64,000 bases of DNA from Hawksworthiomyces lignivorus (GCA_002917075.1 NTMA01000007.1:124001-188000); one strand, 5' to 3'; counted from the stretch's first letter, positions 23,373 to 37,251 are shown. Program-made: numbers and translations. Notes: generated by a model not told the origin, from the letters alone.

Positions 23373-24822
23373 TCAGCACACCGACAAAGTTACGTCAGGA
23401 GCCTGCTCCTGAATCTCAATATTTGTAAGCTTCTCGATGATCGCTCCCTGGTCTTGGGCGTCCATCTTGGCCCGGCGGATCTTGCGCGCCTGCATCTCAC
23501 GTTCGATACCGTGGCGCACCGCGTCCAGCACGGTCGGCACCGTGGCACGCGGTTTGTATGCAGGCTCCGTGCCGTCCTGGTACACGCCCGTCTTCACGAG
23601 AATGCTGTACCAGGTGTTTTCCGACTTGGCATCCATGGCATTTGTGCCGCGGACGTCCGACTCGGGCGTGTCGCCGACAAAATAGACCGTGTCTGGCGGG
23701 CGGGAGTCGATGAGGCCGTGCTGGGTGGCGCGCCACTTCTGCAGCAGGCGCGTCGCGAATTCAAAGGTGCTGACCTGCGGCTTGCCAAAGGCGTGCGTCG
23801 TCAGCTTCTTGCCGCCGGTGACGTCTGTGAAGACTGTCTCAACGATCCTGCGAAGAGCGCCCATGCCGAGGCGGACGTGCTCGTGGGCGGCGGACCACAC
23901 GACATCGCTGTGTGAGAAGTAGATTGGAGGGCCTTCATCAAAAGTCGTAGACCGGGTCTCGAGCCGGCCTCCTTCGGACATGGCAATGTCCAAGATGATC
24001 TGCAGATCCGACGCCCAATCGCGGCTGTCGGCGAAGACAAAGATGGCTTCGATGACAATGTCTTTGAGGTCGCCTCGCTCGAGCAGATCCCGGGAATTGG
24101 CGTGTTCGAGGTCAGTCAGCTTCCGAAAGGGCGCGACGGCCGAGTTGGCCTTGATGACGTCGCCGGGCGTGATAACGTCACGGAAGCCATAACCCTCGGC
24201 AACGGTGCGGCACTTCTCCCCTTCGCCGCCTACGACGAGGACTGCCCCACGGTATTTGTCGGCAAGCTCCCTCATGGGGGTATGGCCGCAGATGAACTGT
24301 CCAGGGCTAACTTCAAGTTGCAGCTGCCGCGAGAGATCAGTGCAGCGCTCAGCTTCTGTTTTGCCGCCACCGTTGGTGAGGAAAATGTATGGACTAGATG
24401 TACTGGTCAGCATCTCCAGTAGTAAAAGAATATGTGCTCAGCATAACTTACACTCTAATGCCATATTCGTTCTCGCCATTAAGCACCCTCATGGCCTCAA
24501 TGGCCTCCGGAATGGGCCTGCCACCCCGAACGAGAACACCGTCAATATCGAAAGCGAAAGCAAAGTTGTCAGCCACTTCTTCGCATGTAGCGGGTGGTGT
24601 GACTGGTTCTGTAAATGGCGTTGCTAGGCTTGCTGGTGTGAGTGTGTTTGAAGAGCTGAGAGACGTCGTTGAGGGAGTCTCAGAGGATGTCAGGTCTGGA
24701 GAAGCAGGCTCTTCATGAGAGATCTGGTCCTCAAGATTCCTCCGAGCAATATTGAAGGTCTCGGCGAAACTGCTGGCGGACACGGTCCGGCATGGGCCAG
24801 CGGGTCTCTCAAGTCGGGACAT
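23373..24822 (-). CDS. HAD-superfamily hydrolase, CECR5/YKR070W type
   Basis: A 463-residue HAD-like protein. Exons are 24822-24452 and 24393-23373 with a 58-nt intron. The nucleophile motif FDIDGVLVRGG is at about residues 91-101, followed by FLTNGGG (motif II) across the splice joint, and the C-terminal GDTPESDVRG motif IV. Members of this group are conserved from yeast to human; the yeast protein is found in mitochondria. Its substrate is not established. The first 85 residues are serine, threonine and proline rich and contain no clear transit peptide, though the Arg-containing start (MSRLERPAGPCRTVSASSF) could act as one. The neighbouring genes do not explain its role, so it is probably housekeeping. 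Confidence 0.9.
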
Positions 24823-27800
24823 GCTGAAATCAGATTTTTGGTGTGCGAAAATGTTAAGGATGTAAGGAATGGGAGAATATGATATTGAATGGTATTGGAT
24901 AGGATGTCAACCAGTTGATCCTGCTACGTCACAGACGGCTAGAGAACAGAAAAGAGTCCCTAGACCGTTGGAGGAAAGCGAGCCCATATTTATATCTGTT
25001 AGGCTCCCAAAAAAAACAAGAGTAATCTTAGAGAAATTGACCAGCTCACAACTGTTATTTACAAACCGCTGTGGCTGCCCATATAGACTGAGATGCTTCG
25101 CCATTGCCTTGAAGTTGATGGCTGCATGAGAATAGTGGAACCGCCATTGTGTCGAGTTGGCAATTAGGGTCTTTACAGTGGAGCAGAGTGGAGACCAGGG
25201 AAGAGCAGCGAACACACTCGCGTCTCATCAACGGTGTGCTATGTCGTCATTCTTTGTCTCTAGACGGTGGCTGCCGCTTCGTACAAAGAAATTTATACGG
25301 AGTACACAAACTATTATGTACATACTCGGCAGGGCTCGAGTACCTGGGTATGCGGCTCGCTATTTTCAGGGGCCTAGCTGAGAAATTCGGAGCTAGAGCC
25401 GCTTAAGGGAGGCTTCGGGCAAAAATAAAAGTGGAATCATACGGGAAAATTCGTTCGTTCAAGTCAGATAAGCATACGATTGATAGAAATACAAGTTTAT
25501 CTTGCAGAAAACCCGCAAATAGCACGAATACAAACCGCAGCGTGCTGTGATACGACTGGTCGCCAAGAAGCCGGTCACGCCAAGCGAGAAAGCCGGTGCG
25601 GGTACCACTGTTACAACGTGCGGTGACATCTCGCACGTCTCCGTGCCAAGCGTGTATCCTAACTGGCCGTGTCCGACGCATTCGCCGATCCGGCTGACTT
25701 GCACGAAATAACTTTTCGCCACACTCTAACACTTGTGCTTGGTTGGCTCACCATAATTTGTTAACAGATGTAAAAATTAAAATTTTTTTTGCCTAGCCCT
25801 TTGATGGACTTTGTGAACAACTCAAGATTACCTGTTCCTGAGGCTCGGAAACGCTTGTCATAATATTTCCACCCACTCTAGTGGCTACTAGGGGTGCTGA
25901 ATTCTCTTCTTCGCCTCGAAGGCGAGCAGCCATTGAATTTGCGCCTAATTAGAAAGAATGACACTGTATACAAATAACACTGCGTGCTGCATGCCTACGT
26001 GTATATTCGTCTGCGATAATGCACGCTATGTTGTTGGTACCTTCACCGTATGCCTAGATAGGATTCTTGGCGTAAATGAAGCGCATCTCTGTGGGTCTTG
26101 GGTGGAACAGTCTGACCCCCATTCGAATTTGAATCTGCGAAGGGGCTGCATAACGCGTGCTTGTCTCACTGCAATTGGCCATCTTCGAGCGCAATGTGGT
26201 GTTGTATACAAAGTACCACATGTAGCGTAATCAATTGTACTGGAGTGTACCTACATCACAAAAATTTCCTTCATTCGTTGCCGCTTTATTAAAATTGTAG
26301 ATCTCTTCAGCTGATGGTACGAATGTCAGCATGTACGACGACCGAGACGAAAAAACCAAGGAGCGAGAAGTGTAAGTCTTGATTGAAGACAGAAGCGACA
26401 GCCTTTCTTCACATGATATATACGCTATATACTCGGTATCATCTTAACCTTCGTAGTATTTTTAAGAACATCATTCTACTCTGGGTTAGCTGCTCTCAGC
26501 AGGGTTTGATCTGGTTAAATGTGTTAATAGATTAAGACTGAAGAGGATACTATTTATCGACAATACGCAATTTGTTGCAGAATATTTTAACACCTTACAT
26601 CTGGGTTACTGTCGTTTGAGGTAGTGCCACATGAGGACTTGGTATGCACTAGACAAGCGGTGGGCTTTATGAGAAGTAGGTGCATTGGTACTACCCCGTA
26701 ATTGGTTGCAACAATACCTCTCTAGGCACTACATATTTCAGGATGTGTGTATCCAAGAGCTCCGTTAGAGTTTATCAAATCAAATCACCTTTCCCGAAAC
26801 GAGACCAACGTCGGACTTCATTCTAGGATTTACATTGGTCCCACTGACTTCAACATTAACCAAAAATCTTTTGACGCGCCAAGTTCCTAGAATCACTGTG
26901 AACTTCCACATGTACATTATTTATGTCTCATTGGATAACTCAAGTTTCACATCAGTAGAACGCTCAATGCCTATTTGAGACGGAATTATAAAATTCTATC
27001 TTCGCCGGTGGTGGCAGTTGAGTTTATGAACTTCGGCTAATGTTCAGTCTGGCAGCAGCTTAAACACGGAATGAAACAAGTTCTATTATTGCTCTCATAT
27101 ATGCCCGCTGTTGGCAGTCTTCCTCGTCTTCTGCTCTCTGTCCTTTATAAGTCTACCTCGCCAGATAATTCATAGTCTGCTTGTCCAGCGTCATACAAAC
27201 CAGAGAGTCCCAAAGAATAAGCGTTCCAACCTTCTTCTACAATGGCGGGCCTCAGATGACGGGTCACGATAGTATTTACAACAACGAGTCATGCCACACC
27301 ACTTTCAGAGGACGGCTAGGCAACAGACAACTTGCCTTTTCCCACAGTAAAGCGCTATATTACCTGACATCATCGCCCTCTGGCGATTACCTTGCAACTT
27401 TGATGAATAACTATGATACACTTCAAAGGCTCCCGGCAGAGATCTGTCGCAAAAGTCTAGCGGAGACTGAACCAGAGCGGCCGGTCTGAGGATCGCACGG
27501 TGCAGGTATAATTTTGGATATGTTGAGAAGATATTACATGAGCTGGAACTAAGTCGGGAGTATAAAGTTGCTATTCAACAAAGCGTCTGGCATACTCTAA
27601 TAGGCGATCACGGATCTTCGAGTAGTCATATGCTAAAGCGTAAATTGTACTGTGACGGTTAAAATGGTCGGTTTTGGAAGTGGCTTGGGCCTGCTGATAA
27701 TATAGGTTACTGGATCTTTTCCAGGTGGACTAGCGACATAGGGGGATACATTCATACTGATCTCCACATTATATATATTAGGTGATAAGGTTATCATGAA

Positions 27801-28308
27801 GCACTATTACAGTACGTTTGAATTTATCCCATTAAGCTTGCCTCCATTGAGGCAATAAATGTGCATCCGTTTGATGTATATGTGCTAGTATGATTTCAAT
27901 TCTGTGGGTGTCAACTCAAAATACATTGGAATCTGCAGCTGAGCAAGGCAACCCGCGTGGTATGGTTGTCCCCTGGCCCAACACTTTTATATAGTGCCAT
28001 AGGAACACGCGAAGGCACTCCGCTAAGCATATGCGGATAAGACAGCAAAGGCTCATATCTCAGAGAGAAAAAATTCGAGGTGAAAATTTATGTTTGGTAT
28101 ATTGGGATATAATGGACTTGTTTGACACTGGCTGGCACCGAACTATTCGAGAGTCACAAGCTCCAAACGCTGAAGTAAATGCTCTAATATGAAAAAGAGT
28201 ATGCAGGAATAGTAGAGATTCGAGATTTGGGGGCAAACCCTTTTATATAATTGTCTACTTTCTTTCAGCGTGCTGATATACTATAAGATTTTACCGACGG
28301 TAAAGTTA
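24823..28308. other. gene-poor stretch
   Basis: About 3.5 kb without a supported gene. The region upstream of 24822 is the HAD promoter. One copy of TACGGAGTA is at 25296-25304. Short reading frames on both strands (for example 25958-26230 and 27181-27489) look random, and from 26200 on the sequence is AT-rich. Confidence 0.4.
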
Positions 28309-30039
28309 TCAGATCTTCTCAATCTTTATCTCCATCCCCGCTGGTCTTGTCGCCAGTGCCGGCGTCTCGATCTCAAACGGCTTCTCGACACACAAGAAGC
28401 GGAAACGAGGGACCATATAAGCCAGGACCATCTTCATCTCGAGCCAGGCAAACGTTTTACCGAGACAGATGCGCGGGCCATTGCTAAATCCAGCGAAGAC
28501 GTACGGGTCTGCCTGTGCAGGTGTCAGGCGGTCCGCATCCCAGCGTGTCGGATCAAACTCGTCGACCGTGTCGCCCCATATCCTGGGGTCCATCTGTGTC
28601 ACCGAGGGTATCACGTCCAGAACGGTACCCTTCTTAAGAGGCACACCTTGGAAAATCAGGTCCTCTGCCGCTTCGCGGTACGTCACCGCAGCCGGCGAGA
28701 AAAACCGGATCACCTCTTTGAGCAGGTTGTCGGTGTACCGGAGCGTCTCGAGATCATTGTAGGTCGGGTTCGGCGTCTTGGCTAAGAGCGCGTTGATCTC
28801 GGCGCGGACGATGTCCTGGATGGCGTGGTTGGTGGCGAAGATGTACGCGGACCACGTCAGCACGGTGGCCGAGGTCTCGTGCCCCGCAACCATGATCTGC
28901 AGCAGGTTCCCCACAAACTCCTCTTCTGTGATGCCTTCGGCCGTGCCGCCGGGCATGCTCTCCTCGACAATAAAGGTCAGGATGTCGCGCGAGTCGCTGC
29001 TCTCGTAGGTTCCGCACTTGACCGCGTCACGGATCTCGGCCGTGCGCTGGCGGATCAGCTGCAGCAGCTGCTGGCGGAGAAAGGCCGTGGCGTACTTGAA
29101 CTCGCGGTTCGCCGCCAGCGGGAGCCAGCGCACATTAAGGTACCCCGACGCAAACATGAGCATCTTGCCCGTCAGGCTGGGCGCCACAATACACTGATAG
29201 GCCTCGTGGAAATCGTAGGGTTTGGCGCCGGGGCCCGCGTATGCGTCAGCCTGGGACTTGCGCTGCGTCGACTGCAGGTGCGACAGCTCACGACCGAGCG
29301 CCGCCACGCCCATGATGTCGAGCGTTACCTTGGACATGAGCTCAATGGCGTCGATGACGCCAGTCTTGCCGTCCTCGCCGCTGGAGCATATCTCGCTCAT
29401 GACGTCGCACAGCTCGCCTGCCTTTTGGCTGAAGACGGGCTCTAGCTTGCGGATGTTGGCCAGAGAGAAGGGCTTGCTGAGCATCTTGCGGGAGGCGCGG
29501 TGGGCGTCCCCGGAAAAGGAGACGATACCCCAGCCGGCAAAGTCAAGCACCATCCGCAACCACTGCTCCGTCTTTTTGAACTCGTAGGACTTTGTCATCA
29601 AGCACTCCTTCATGCCTTCCGGAGTCAGAGGCACGAGGACCTCGTTGTTGGCGATGGTGAGATATCTTATCACTGGCGCATCCGGAAATTCGCGCACCCA
29701 ATCCACGTAGATAGACCATGGGTATTTCTGAGAGAAGAATTTCGGGAAATGCCCAAGAAACCAGTGGCCGCCCTGTCATTGTGTTAGCTGCAACTCCTAT
29801 TCACTACAGCTTTGATCACAGCTTCTCCGACAACTCACCTTGGGGCCTGGCAGATGGCGGTAGGGAGAGACATAGTGCGGATAGATGAAAATGCGATAGA
29901 CTCTGACGGACGTCCAAAGCAGACTAAAAACCAACACGAACGCCGATGCTGAGGCCAGCCACGAAGAAGTAGTGCTGCTGAGTTTGGGTACTAACACAAC
30001 TCCAAGCGCCGCAAGGCCTGCGCAAGTGAGCGTGCTCAT
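28309..30039 (-). CDS. cytochrome P450 (intact)
   Basis: A 554-residue microsomal monooxygenase. Exons are 30039-29839 and 29772-28309 with a 66-nt intron at the proline-rich hinge. I chose ATG 30039, because the longer reading frame would use TTG. Features in order are an N-terminal anchor helix (about 25-45), the hinge LPGPK at about 63-67, oxygen-binding AGHETSA, ExxR as KEVIRF, and the heme motif FSNGPRICLGKTFA with Cys at about residue 503. The heme motif and helix layout resemble CYP52/CYP4-type proteins, but family assignment needs a comparison. A neighbouring P450 relic at 3234-4878 shows that P450s have been lost here. The substrate is unknown. Confidence 0.93.
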
Positions 30040-31671
30040 TTTTGCGCCTAGCAAGTAAGAAAAAGTATCTGCGTGCTACAGCTTCGACACAACTCAGCTC
30101 TTGATGAAGTACGCCCTCTGATCCAGTATGTTCAAATATGGCAAAAGGCGTGCGGGTCGCGTAGTGAAGCAGATAGGCTACCACCCTGCGAGCTCTAAGG
30201 GCTTGGAAAGAAGCAAGTGGTAGCAAAAAAAAATATTATGTCGTAGCTTGGAAACTAGGTGACATTTGTATTTCATCAAATCCGTAATACATGCGAATAC
30301 AAACAGCGGCCGCAGGTATGGGCAAAACTCCTGTCGACTTCCTGCGGGTCGTCATAGAAATCATGCTTTCGCTGATAGGCTACAAGAAACTGTAGTCTGC
30401 TGTGGACTCCCTGCAAGAATCCTTGAGTTAATGTCACACCGTATGCACCGTATTGAATGCAATACTACCTCCATCAGGACAAATTTATTGACACCGCAAA
30501 GCAGCCACTGCTGGCTCCCATTTCACACCACTTATTTCTTCATTATTTTCTTTCCTACCGTAAGAAAATGCGCCTCTAGTGCAGAGAAATTCAAGTCGAA
30601 AAAAGTCAGAATCTAAGGAATTTTGGTTATTTCGATAAAAGAAATATTCCCTACTCCCATAATGACTTTTTTGCTCTGAAGTCGAAGTTGGGGAGAATTC
30701 TATTTTGCAGTGTCAACAAATTTGTCCCGATGGAGACTACGTACTCCATACCCTGGCACAAATGGTCTGCCACAGGAATTAGCCCCAGGCAACCGGGTAT
30801 GCCCTGGCCACGTCGACATCCACAAAACCGCCGGTTGCATTACGAGTATTACTCCGTGCGCCAAGTCTAGATGACGGAGTTATTACATAGTATTTTGTGG
30901 CTTTAATATGAGAATGTAATAAAGATTCCAGACGCCCTATAATGATTCTACGTATCTAAGCACTTACCATACTTATTCCTATTAATTACCCCAGCTAGAA
31001 AAATGTTATAGGGGCAAGACATTCCTACGTTTCGAATAGCGAAAAATTACCCAAGAAAATGAAATTTCTTTGTAGAGTAATGCAACGTCTTTACTTTTGG
31101 AAGTGTAACTGTGCACTTCCGTATGATAAAATTTATGGGACTTGCGTAGGGAGCAGGCCGCGTATTGCGCTGAAAATCATAGCTACCTTTGAGGTTACTT
31201 CGCCTATTAATTTTCAACCAATTTTTACAGCATATTTTTGCGTCTACTTCCTCATTTGTTTACGGTTTAGTGATACCACCGCTACACGCCAGCAGGGTCT
31301 ACATTTCCGCTAACTTGCCTCTTAGCTTTTCTCTGATAATTTTCATTGTGTCTTCGAGCTTCTGGTATTTCTCAATATATTTGTCTAAGCCCAATGCTTT
31401 CTTTCTGGATTTTAGAAATGGGTTTGCTCATTAGCATGTTCTCGAGATGTCCAGCACCCAAGACAAAAACATATAACAATTCCAATCTAACAAATTAGCT
31501 TTCGTGCAAGCACCACTGATATATCAAAGAGTTTTGAGCATGAGCAGTTCAGCTGGGCACTTAAGCCACTAAAGTCTATAGAAAACGATTCTAGTACGCT
31601 GCAGTATGAAGGAATTTGAAATCAAAATCTATCAACCTCTTTTTAAGCCCGCCCATTTATGCTGAACCACT
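30040..31671. other. intergenic, P450 promoter side
   Basis: About 1.6 kb between the P450 start and the 3' end of the PTH11-like gene. The sequence is AT-rich. It includes diverged TACTCC/CGGAGT-type motifs near 30738 and 30848. Nothing else was recognised. Confidence 0.4.
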
Positions 31672-32899
31672 TCACTTCCACCGGCTTCTCCCATTCGTGG
31701 ATGTCGATTTCCTCTGGCTGTCTGCATCCGTTGTCTCGAGATAAACGTCCCGCTGAGTCATAATGCCGTGGCGGCTGCTGTCATCTTCGTCATCCAGAAC
31801 CTCCCACTTTCTCTGAGCAGAGACCGTCGCGCTGAACTGACCTCGCTTGGCGTTAGGGTGCAGTGTGTTCAATGGCGTGTCTCCAGAGCTGCCGAGTCCA
31901 CCAGAACCACCCGGCTGTAAAGTAGGGCGCGACTCGTGGCTTGACGATCCGTAGTAGTTCTTAAAGAATTTTCTCAAGGATGGCAGAGATGCTGCGAACA
32001 TGCCCACGCCTTCCTCAAGCATCGACCACAGCGCGATGTAGCCTTGATAGAACAAGGCGTCTTCGGCGATCAAATAGTGAGGGAAGAAGGGCACGCGGAC
32101 GATTGTAAAAATACCCGCGCACACGCCCACCGACAAAATGGCTATTAGCGACCACTTCTTCCGTGAGTTCATATTCAGCCCACGGATCAGAAAGAAGGGC
32201 ACCAGCGCGCAGGTAAAATCAGCCACAATGGCGATCGCCGTGAAGAGATAACTGAGATCAAGAAGGGGCACATTGGAACCACACGTGCCCATTCCCGTCC
32301 AGCTGGCTGAGATCGGCTTGCAGTGCACCAGTGCAGCGATGAGCCCGGCAAGGGCGTTGAACGTGGAGCCCACGATGACCTGGTTAAGCAGCAGTTAGAA
32401 GACCACCATCATGTGTTTACGTGCTCTGCATTATAAGAAGAGAGAATCATAAACGTACAAACCATAGCGGAATCCGATAATGATTTGCTGTTGTCAACCG
32501 CAGAATCTGCACCGCGATGGCGCTTTTGATCAGCGGTATGCTGATCACATAGGGGATCTGCCACCACAATAAAAGCTGCGCGCCGCGTACGAAGTACAAC
32601 TGGCTGGGGAGGTCGGCGTCGCGTGTTGCGAGACCATAGAAGCATCCCTTGATCGCATAGATAGTCGCAACCAGATAGCACACATAGCCAGCTACAGAGA
32701 GCATGTCGTCGGCACCGAATGCGCCTCGTGAAATCACTGTTCGTACATAGACGCGGAGTACAACCACGATAGTATTAACAGCAATGAGGGTGATTAGCGT
32801 AATAACGACGGCTTTTGAGAGGCCGGCAAGTGGTAGTGCTGGGACGCTATAGACGAGGTCCATAAGTTGGTCGTAAGTCATCGATGCGAGAGACGCCAT
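31672..32899 (-). CDS. PTH11-like seven-helix membrane protein (fungal rhodopsin-type domain)
   Basis: An integral membrane protein of 382 residues with seven hydrophobic helices. Exons are 32899-32459 and 32379-31672 with a 79-nt intron after helix IV. I chose ATG 32899, since the longer frame would start with GTG. The layout and residues such as RVYVRTVISRGAFGADD after helix II and the cysteine in CKPISASW fit the fungal rhodopsin-type domain (PF20684), also called PTH11-like. There is no N-terminal CFEM cysteine domain. The cytoplasmic tail of about 100 residues is Ser/Thr-rich. Fungal homologues act as putative G-protein-coupled sensors, but most have no known ligand. Confidence 0.88.
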
Positions 32900-35649
32900 T
32901 TTGTCGAGTTGAGACACTCAACGATGAGTGTGAGTTTTGTTGCTTGGTCGAGTGCTGGAGTCCCAAATAATGCGTTAAGGAACTGTGTGGCAATTGAGAC
33001 AACGGAATATCGGAGGCATAACTGTTTATAACTATTTGCTTCCCTGTGTTTGTCTTTCTCTCTTGTCTCCTTTCAACAACATGGATGAGGGAAGATCTTT
33101 TTGTCCATGTAAGTTACATATCAGAGGCGTCTTGAGGCGTCAAAGGCGCTCACTGACATTCCCCTGGTATTGCTACCAAGAAAAATTCGTTTTGGAGAAC
33201 GGTGGAGCTTCACTATGTAGGGGTCATGAGATGGGTGGTATTGGCCGCAGTGCGCCGTATTACTTGAACTGGGTTTTCACCGTCTTGCAGGGATCTAGGG
33301 GTATGTCAAACTCTGAAACCCCTTTTCACAGTGCACCTTGGCGATTGACTTGAGTCTTTTGACAAGTGTACTAATTTGCAAAAATATTCAAGTTGGGACA
33401 TACAAAAATGGCATATAGGCTTAACGGTCAAGTTCATTGAGAAACTTAATTCTTCACGATAAACCAGCATTTTGGATGTTTCACCAATGAGATGAGCACT
33501 GTGAAACTATGAAAGGCAGTGTTCAGCGATCATCTATAAAGACTTTTATTTTTGAGTTGAAGATGCGCTACTCCTTGTGAAGTACTCTCATATGTAGCTG
33601 ATATAGACTACAACGCAAGTACTAGGGATATGATCAACGTACGGATAGATTGTTATGTATTCGCTTACTCTCCCGCACCACTAGCCGGGCTGATGAACAC
33701 TGTCCATTGCGGACAGGGGAAGTAAAAATTAGACTCCTTGGGATCGGCACAATGCCTCAGACGTTGAGGAGCACCCGGTTGATGGGTCCAATCACGCATG
33801 CCCAGACACTAAAAGTGTAACGCTTGCAAGTCCCTATTGATGGGGAATCTGGGCAAATTATGCTAATCCTGTAGAGTGTTACTGGGGTAAAATTAGATGG
33901 CGTCTCGTTCCAGAATCCTGTTTTCACTGTCTACGAGTACTCTACCGCATTCAGACTATCAAAAATAGTATACCCTTCACAGTGACCCAAGTGCGATAGT
34001 GGACTACTCGTATGTTGATGGTATAGCCTGCAGATTTTCAGACATTTGTATGTATTGCCGCCCCTATTAGCGGCGATCACTGCCTGTACGAGGTAGCCTT
34101 TTGAGGTATTAACAACTTGAAGTTACGAGTTCGTGCTAACAAAAGGAGTCTTGCAGGGCATCCCAAACTGCCTTAACAAGGCCCTGTAATATTTCGATTA
34201 ACTCAGAAGTCCTTCGGACACACAAAATGCGTTGTTCAAATTTACGGCTGTTTCATTTTCACACGGCTCATCATAGGTTATTAGTATAAAAGTGGCAGAG
34301 CATCGAGCTCAGCTATGCTCTCGCTTGTATAGACAGATACGCTTTCACAGCCGTGTGTGAAAACAAGAGCTACCCCAGACACAATCCGTGCATCACGGGC
34401 ATTCTTGTCCTTATGGCTGAGGCCGAGCGTTTAGGGAGAGCTTCTAGATCCTTGCCGTCGGTTTGGCAGACATCTGACCAGAATGGTAAGCCGATTGACA
34501 TTTCGTCCCTGGATACAACGCCAAGGCTCTCCAATTTTTTTTGTACACGTACCATACGAGGTACGGAGTAGTTAGTCCTTTCAGTGATTCAACACAACGC
34601 AAGTGGTTAGTGGGGCGTCCAAAGTGGATACCAAAGGAAGGTACGGTAAAAATATTTCCAGAACGTACGGAGTATGTATTCCGCTTGTTGAGGTTGTGTA
34701 TGTAATTTCCGCATCTCTTACATAAACTTGATACCGTAAGGCCAGCCATCATAGGGACATAACAATAGATTCTATCTTGATAAGTAATAGACCCAGCTCA
34801 TGCAAATAGCAGACAACAATATTATTAGTGTTGGCTATTTTGTTTCAAGCCAAGTATTGTTCAGTAAAAAATGCGGACACCAGCATCTTGTAAACAAATA
34901 GTGTGTTGTTTATCGGCATAATTTCAAGATACCTCCCCCCGAGGAGTCCTCCTGACCAAGCCGTTGCGCAGGAACACTGTCGACGCGATCACCCGTAAAC
35001 TTCTACAAAGACGTTTTCAAGCCATGCTCTTCCAAGTACATATTAAACCGCATCAACGTTGCCCGCCACGGTCATATAGCGTAGACATAGATAACCGCTA
35101 ACACCAAATAAGCTTCGCAATTTTATAATGTATTAGGTCAACGAATACTTCAAAGAAAAGCCGACTAAAATACAACAGCATAGTTGTTGAGGCAGAATAT
35201 CAGACGAGCTGGTCTACACCTCAAATTCTACAAGCCGTGCAACTCCGCAGGTTCCTCGATTTCAAGAATCACGGCCACAAAACCAGGGCTGGTAGCTAAA
35301 GTATAAGCGACGTCATGGATTTCTCAAACTTCAGTTCACAAAAGGACGATTTAAACTGTGCCATGGGGTCAGAAAAAAGCCTGACGACATGGCAATCTGC
35401 TACCCTGGACCATTCTTCGCAGAAATAACCACCACCTTGCTGTCGAATACTTATGAATAAGAGACTAGCAAGAACGAGTTTTTACTAGAAGATTATATCC
35501 GCCATGTTCTCTCTGGAAGGATTTCTGTTTTGGCTATGGAGAATCTGAAAACTCCAGGAACCGGCGAGACAGTGTATTCTTGGTTGTATTGTACTTCAAA
35601 TATATTAGAATCTGAATATTGAATTTCTTCGTCAAACGATGGAATACCA
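32900..35649. other. gene-poor stretch before the tRNA
   Basis: About 2.75 kb without a supported gene. It holds two copies of TACGGAGTA (34562-34570 and 34666-34674). Short reading frames (32985-33353, 34353-34571) show no recognisable domain. Confidence 0.4.
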
Positions 35650-35721
35650 TCCGATATGGTGTAATGGCTAACATCCGACGCTCTCACCGTCGAGCTCGGG
35701 GTTCGATTCCCCGTATCGGAG
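35650..35721 (+). tRNA. tRNA-Glu (anticodon CTC)
   Basis: Acceptor arms TCCGATA (35650-35656) and TATCGGA (35714-35720) pair fully, and the discriminator base G is 35721. The anticodon stem CGACG/CGTCG holds a loop of CTCTCAC whose central bases give anticodon CTC, which reads GAG (Glu). The T arm GGGGTTCGATTCCCC is canonical. There is no intron. A downstream T-run (35731-35735) can end Pol III transcription. Confidence 0.97.
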
Positions 35722-37251
35722 CTTGAATAAATTTTTAATGGGGTCCACGTATCGGATATTAATTTTTTTTCTTTCCGAGAGAAAATACCTCCGCAGTGTC
35801 GTCGAGCTTTGGAAGATTTAAATCACCGCTTGAGGACGGGAAGACTGGCGGCCGCCTCTTATTGCGGTGGTTCAAACAGAGATGGCGCACTACCTACTAC
35901 AGATTTGCGGACAGGCGCAAAGAGACGGTGTAGCAGCACGAGATCCCGCATTCTTTCATTTGCTATTATTTTTCATTGTTTCTTATCAACTTTAATCACT
36001 ACTCATACTGGTATCATATGTAAAATAACCTCTTAGTTAAAAATCAGGATAGTTTGTGCCCCAGAGGATCCACCTAGTGTAGACGCAAATAATCAGGATT
36101 GACTGACACTATAAAACACTAGGCTCGCTCGTATGTGCAGGCGCAGAGCCATTGTGACTACCTCAATTGCTGTGTCTTCAGTAACTGAAATCAGAAGTAA
36201 GTTGTGAGTTTCCTCAGCATGCTGTGGAAGTCCAAGGTATATTGTGGTACGACCAGTTCTACGCCCACAATATATAAATGTTGAGGCGCAGACTTATCTC
36301 CGGGGCCAAGTAAGAAAGTAATTGAGGAGTTCCTTCTATTTACCGCATCCTCTCAAGATTCAGTACCACGCAAAATTCATGGAATCAACTCTTGTACAGC
36401 ATAGGATATCTTGCACAATATCAGCATATAGCCCGGGAAGCAAAAATGAAAACAGAAGAAAAATCAACGCCATACGCCTCAAACAGATCATAACATCGGA
36501 CTCTATTGATTGCTATACATATATACCAATATTTGCTCCTTACGGAAATAGTATTACGCAGGGCATTGTCTAGAAAAGGAGTGTAGGCTCCGCCACCAAC
36601 TGCATCGTTCTTTTGCACTGGAGATGGTTCTGGCGAAATGCAAGAACAAGCGACTGACGAGCCAGGATGCTGGATGCTTCTGTGATAGACATGCGGGCCA
36701 CAGGACGAGCTAGAGTCACCAATTTGAAAAAACAACGACTGAGTGAAACTGTTGTATTAGGTTTCATCGCCCTTTATTCTTTTCGGCCAATCCTGGCTAT
36801 GCGACGTCTAATCTAACGGAACCCTCACGCTCTCGCCTAGAGTGCTGTACGGTGACAAGAGGTTAGCATTTCTGTATCTATGGAGTCGCCGCTTGAGCAG
36901 TTGCTTTCTATTTCAATATATACGGGAACTGTGGCCAGCAAGAGGACAAGCTAAAAAATAAAATGGCTGAGATGGAACTCCATGGTTGAACAGGAGATGT
37001 AGCCTAGGACCTAATCTAAATGAAGACAGCGCGGTCTGTCGTAATGACAAATGTGGCGGATGCCTCACAACTTATTTATTGTCTCTATTCTCTTGCTATA
37101 TTCCACAGTGAATGAGTTCCTTATCACCCACAATTGTCGGGTCTAGTTCTGATGGCACCTGCTGCAGTGCCGACCTAACACCGCTCCTCCAACTCTTGAC
37201 TCGATTCTGATGGTCCATCGTTTTGATACACAGCACCTGGCCCGCTGCTGG
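35722..37251. other. intergenic, possible LINE 3'-tail fossil
   Basis: About 1.5 kb. A second CGTATCGGA, matching the tRNA 3' end, occurs at 35748-35756 followed by a T-run. Around 36787-36826 a stretch starts CCAATCCTGGCTATG and ends GGAACCCTC, partly matching 40801-40840 in the LINE tail. Nothing else was recognised. Confidence 0.35.

Noticed and set aside
28825..29445. A 206-codon open frame antisense to the second P450
   Set aside because: The P450 on the minus strand has every expected motif; the antisense frame is a composition effect.
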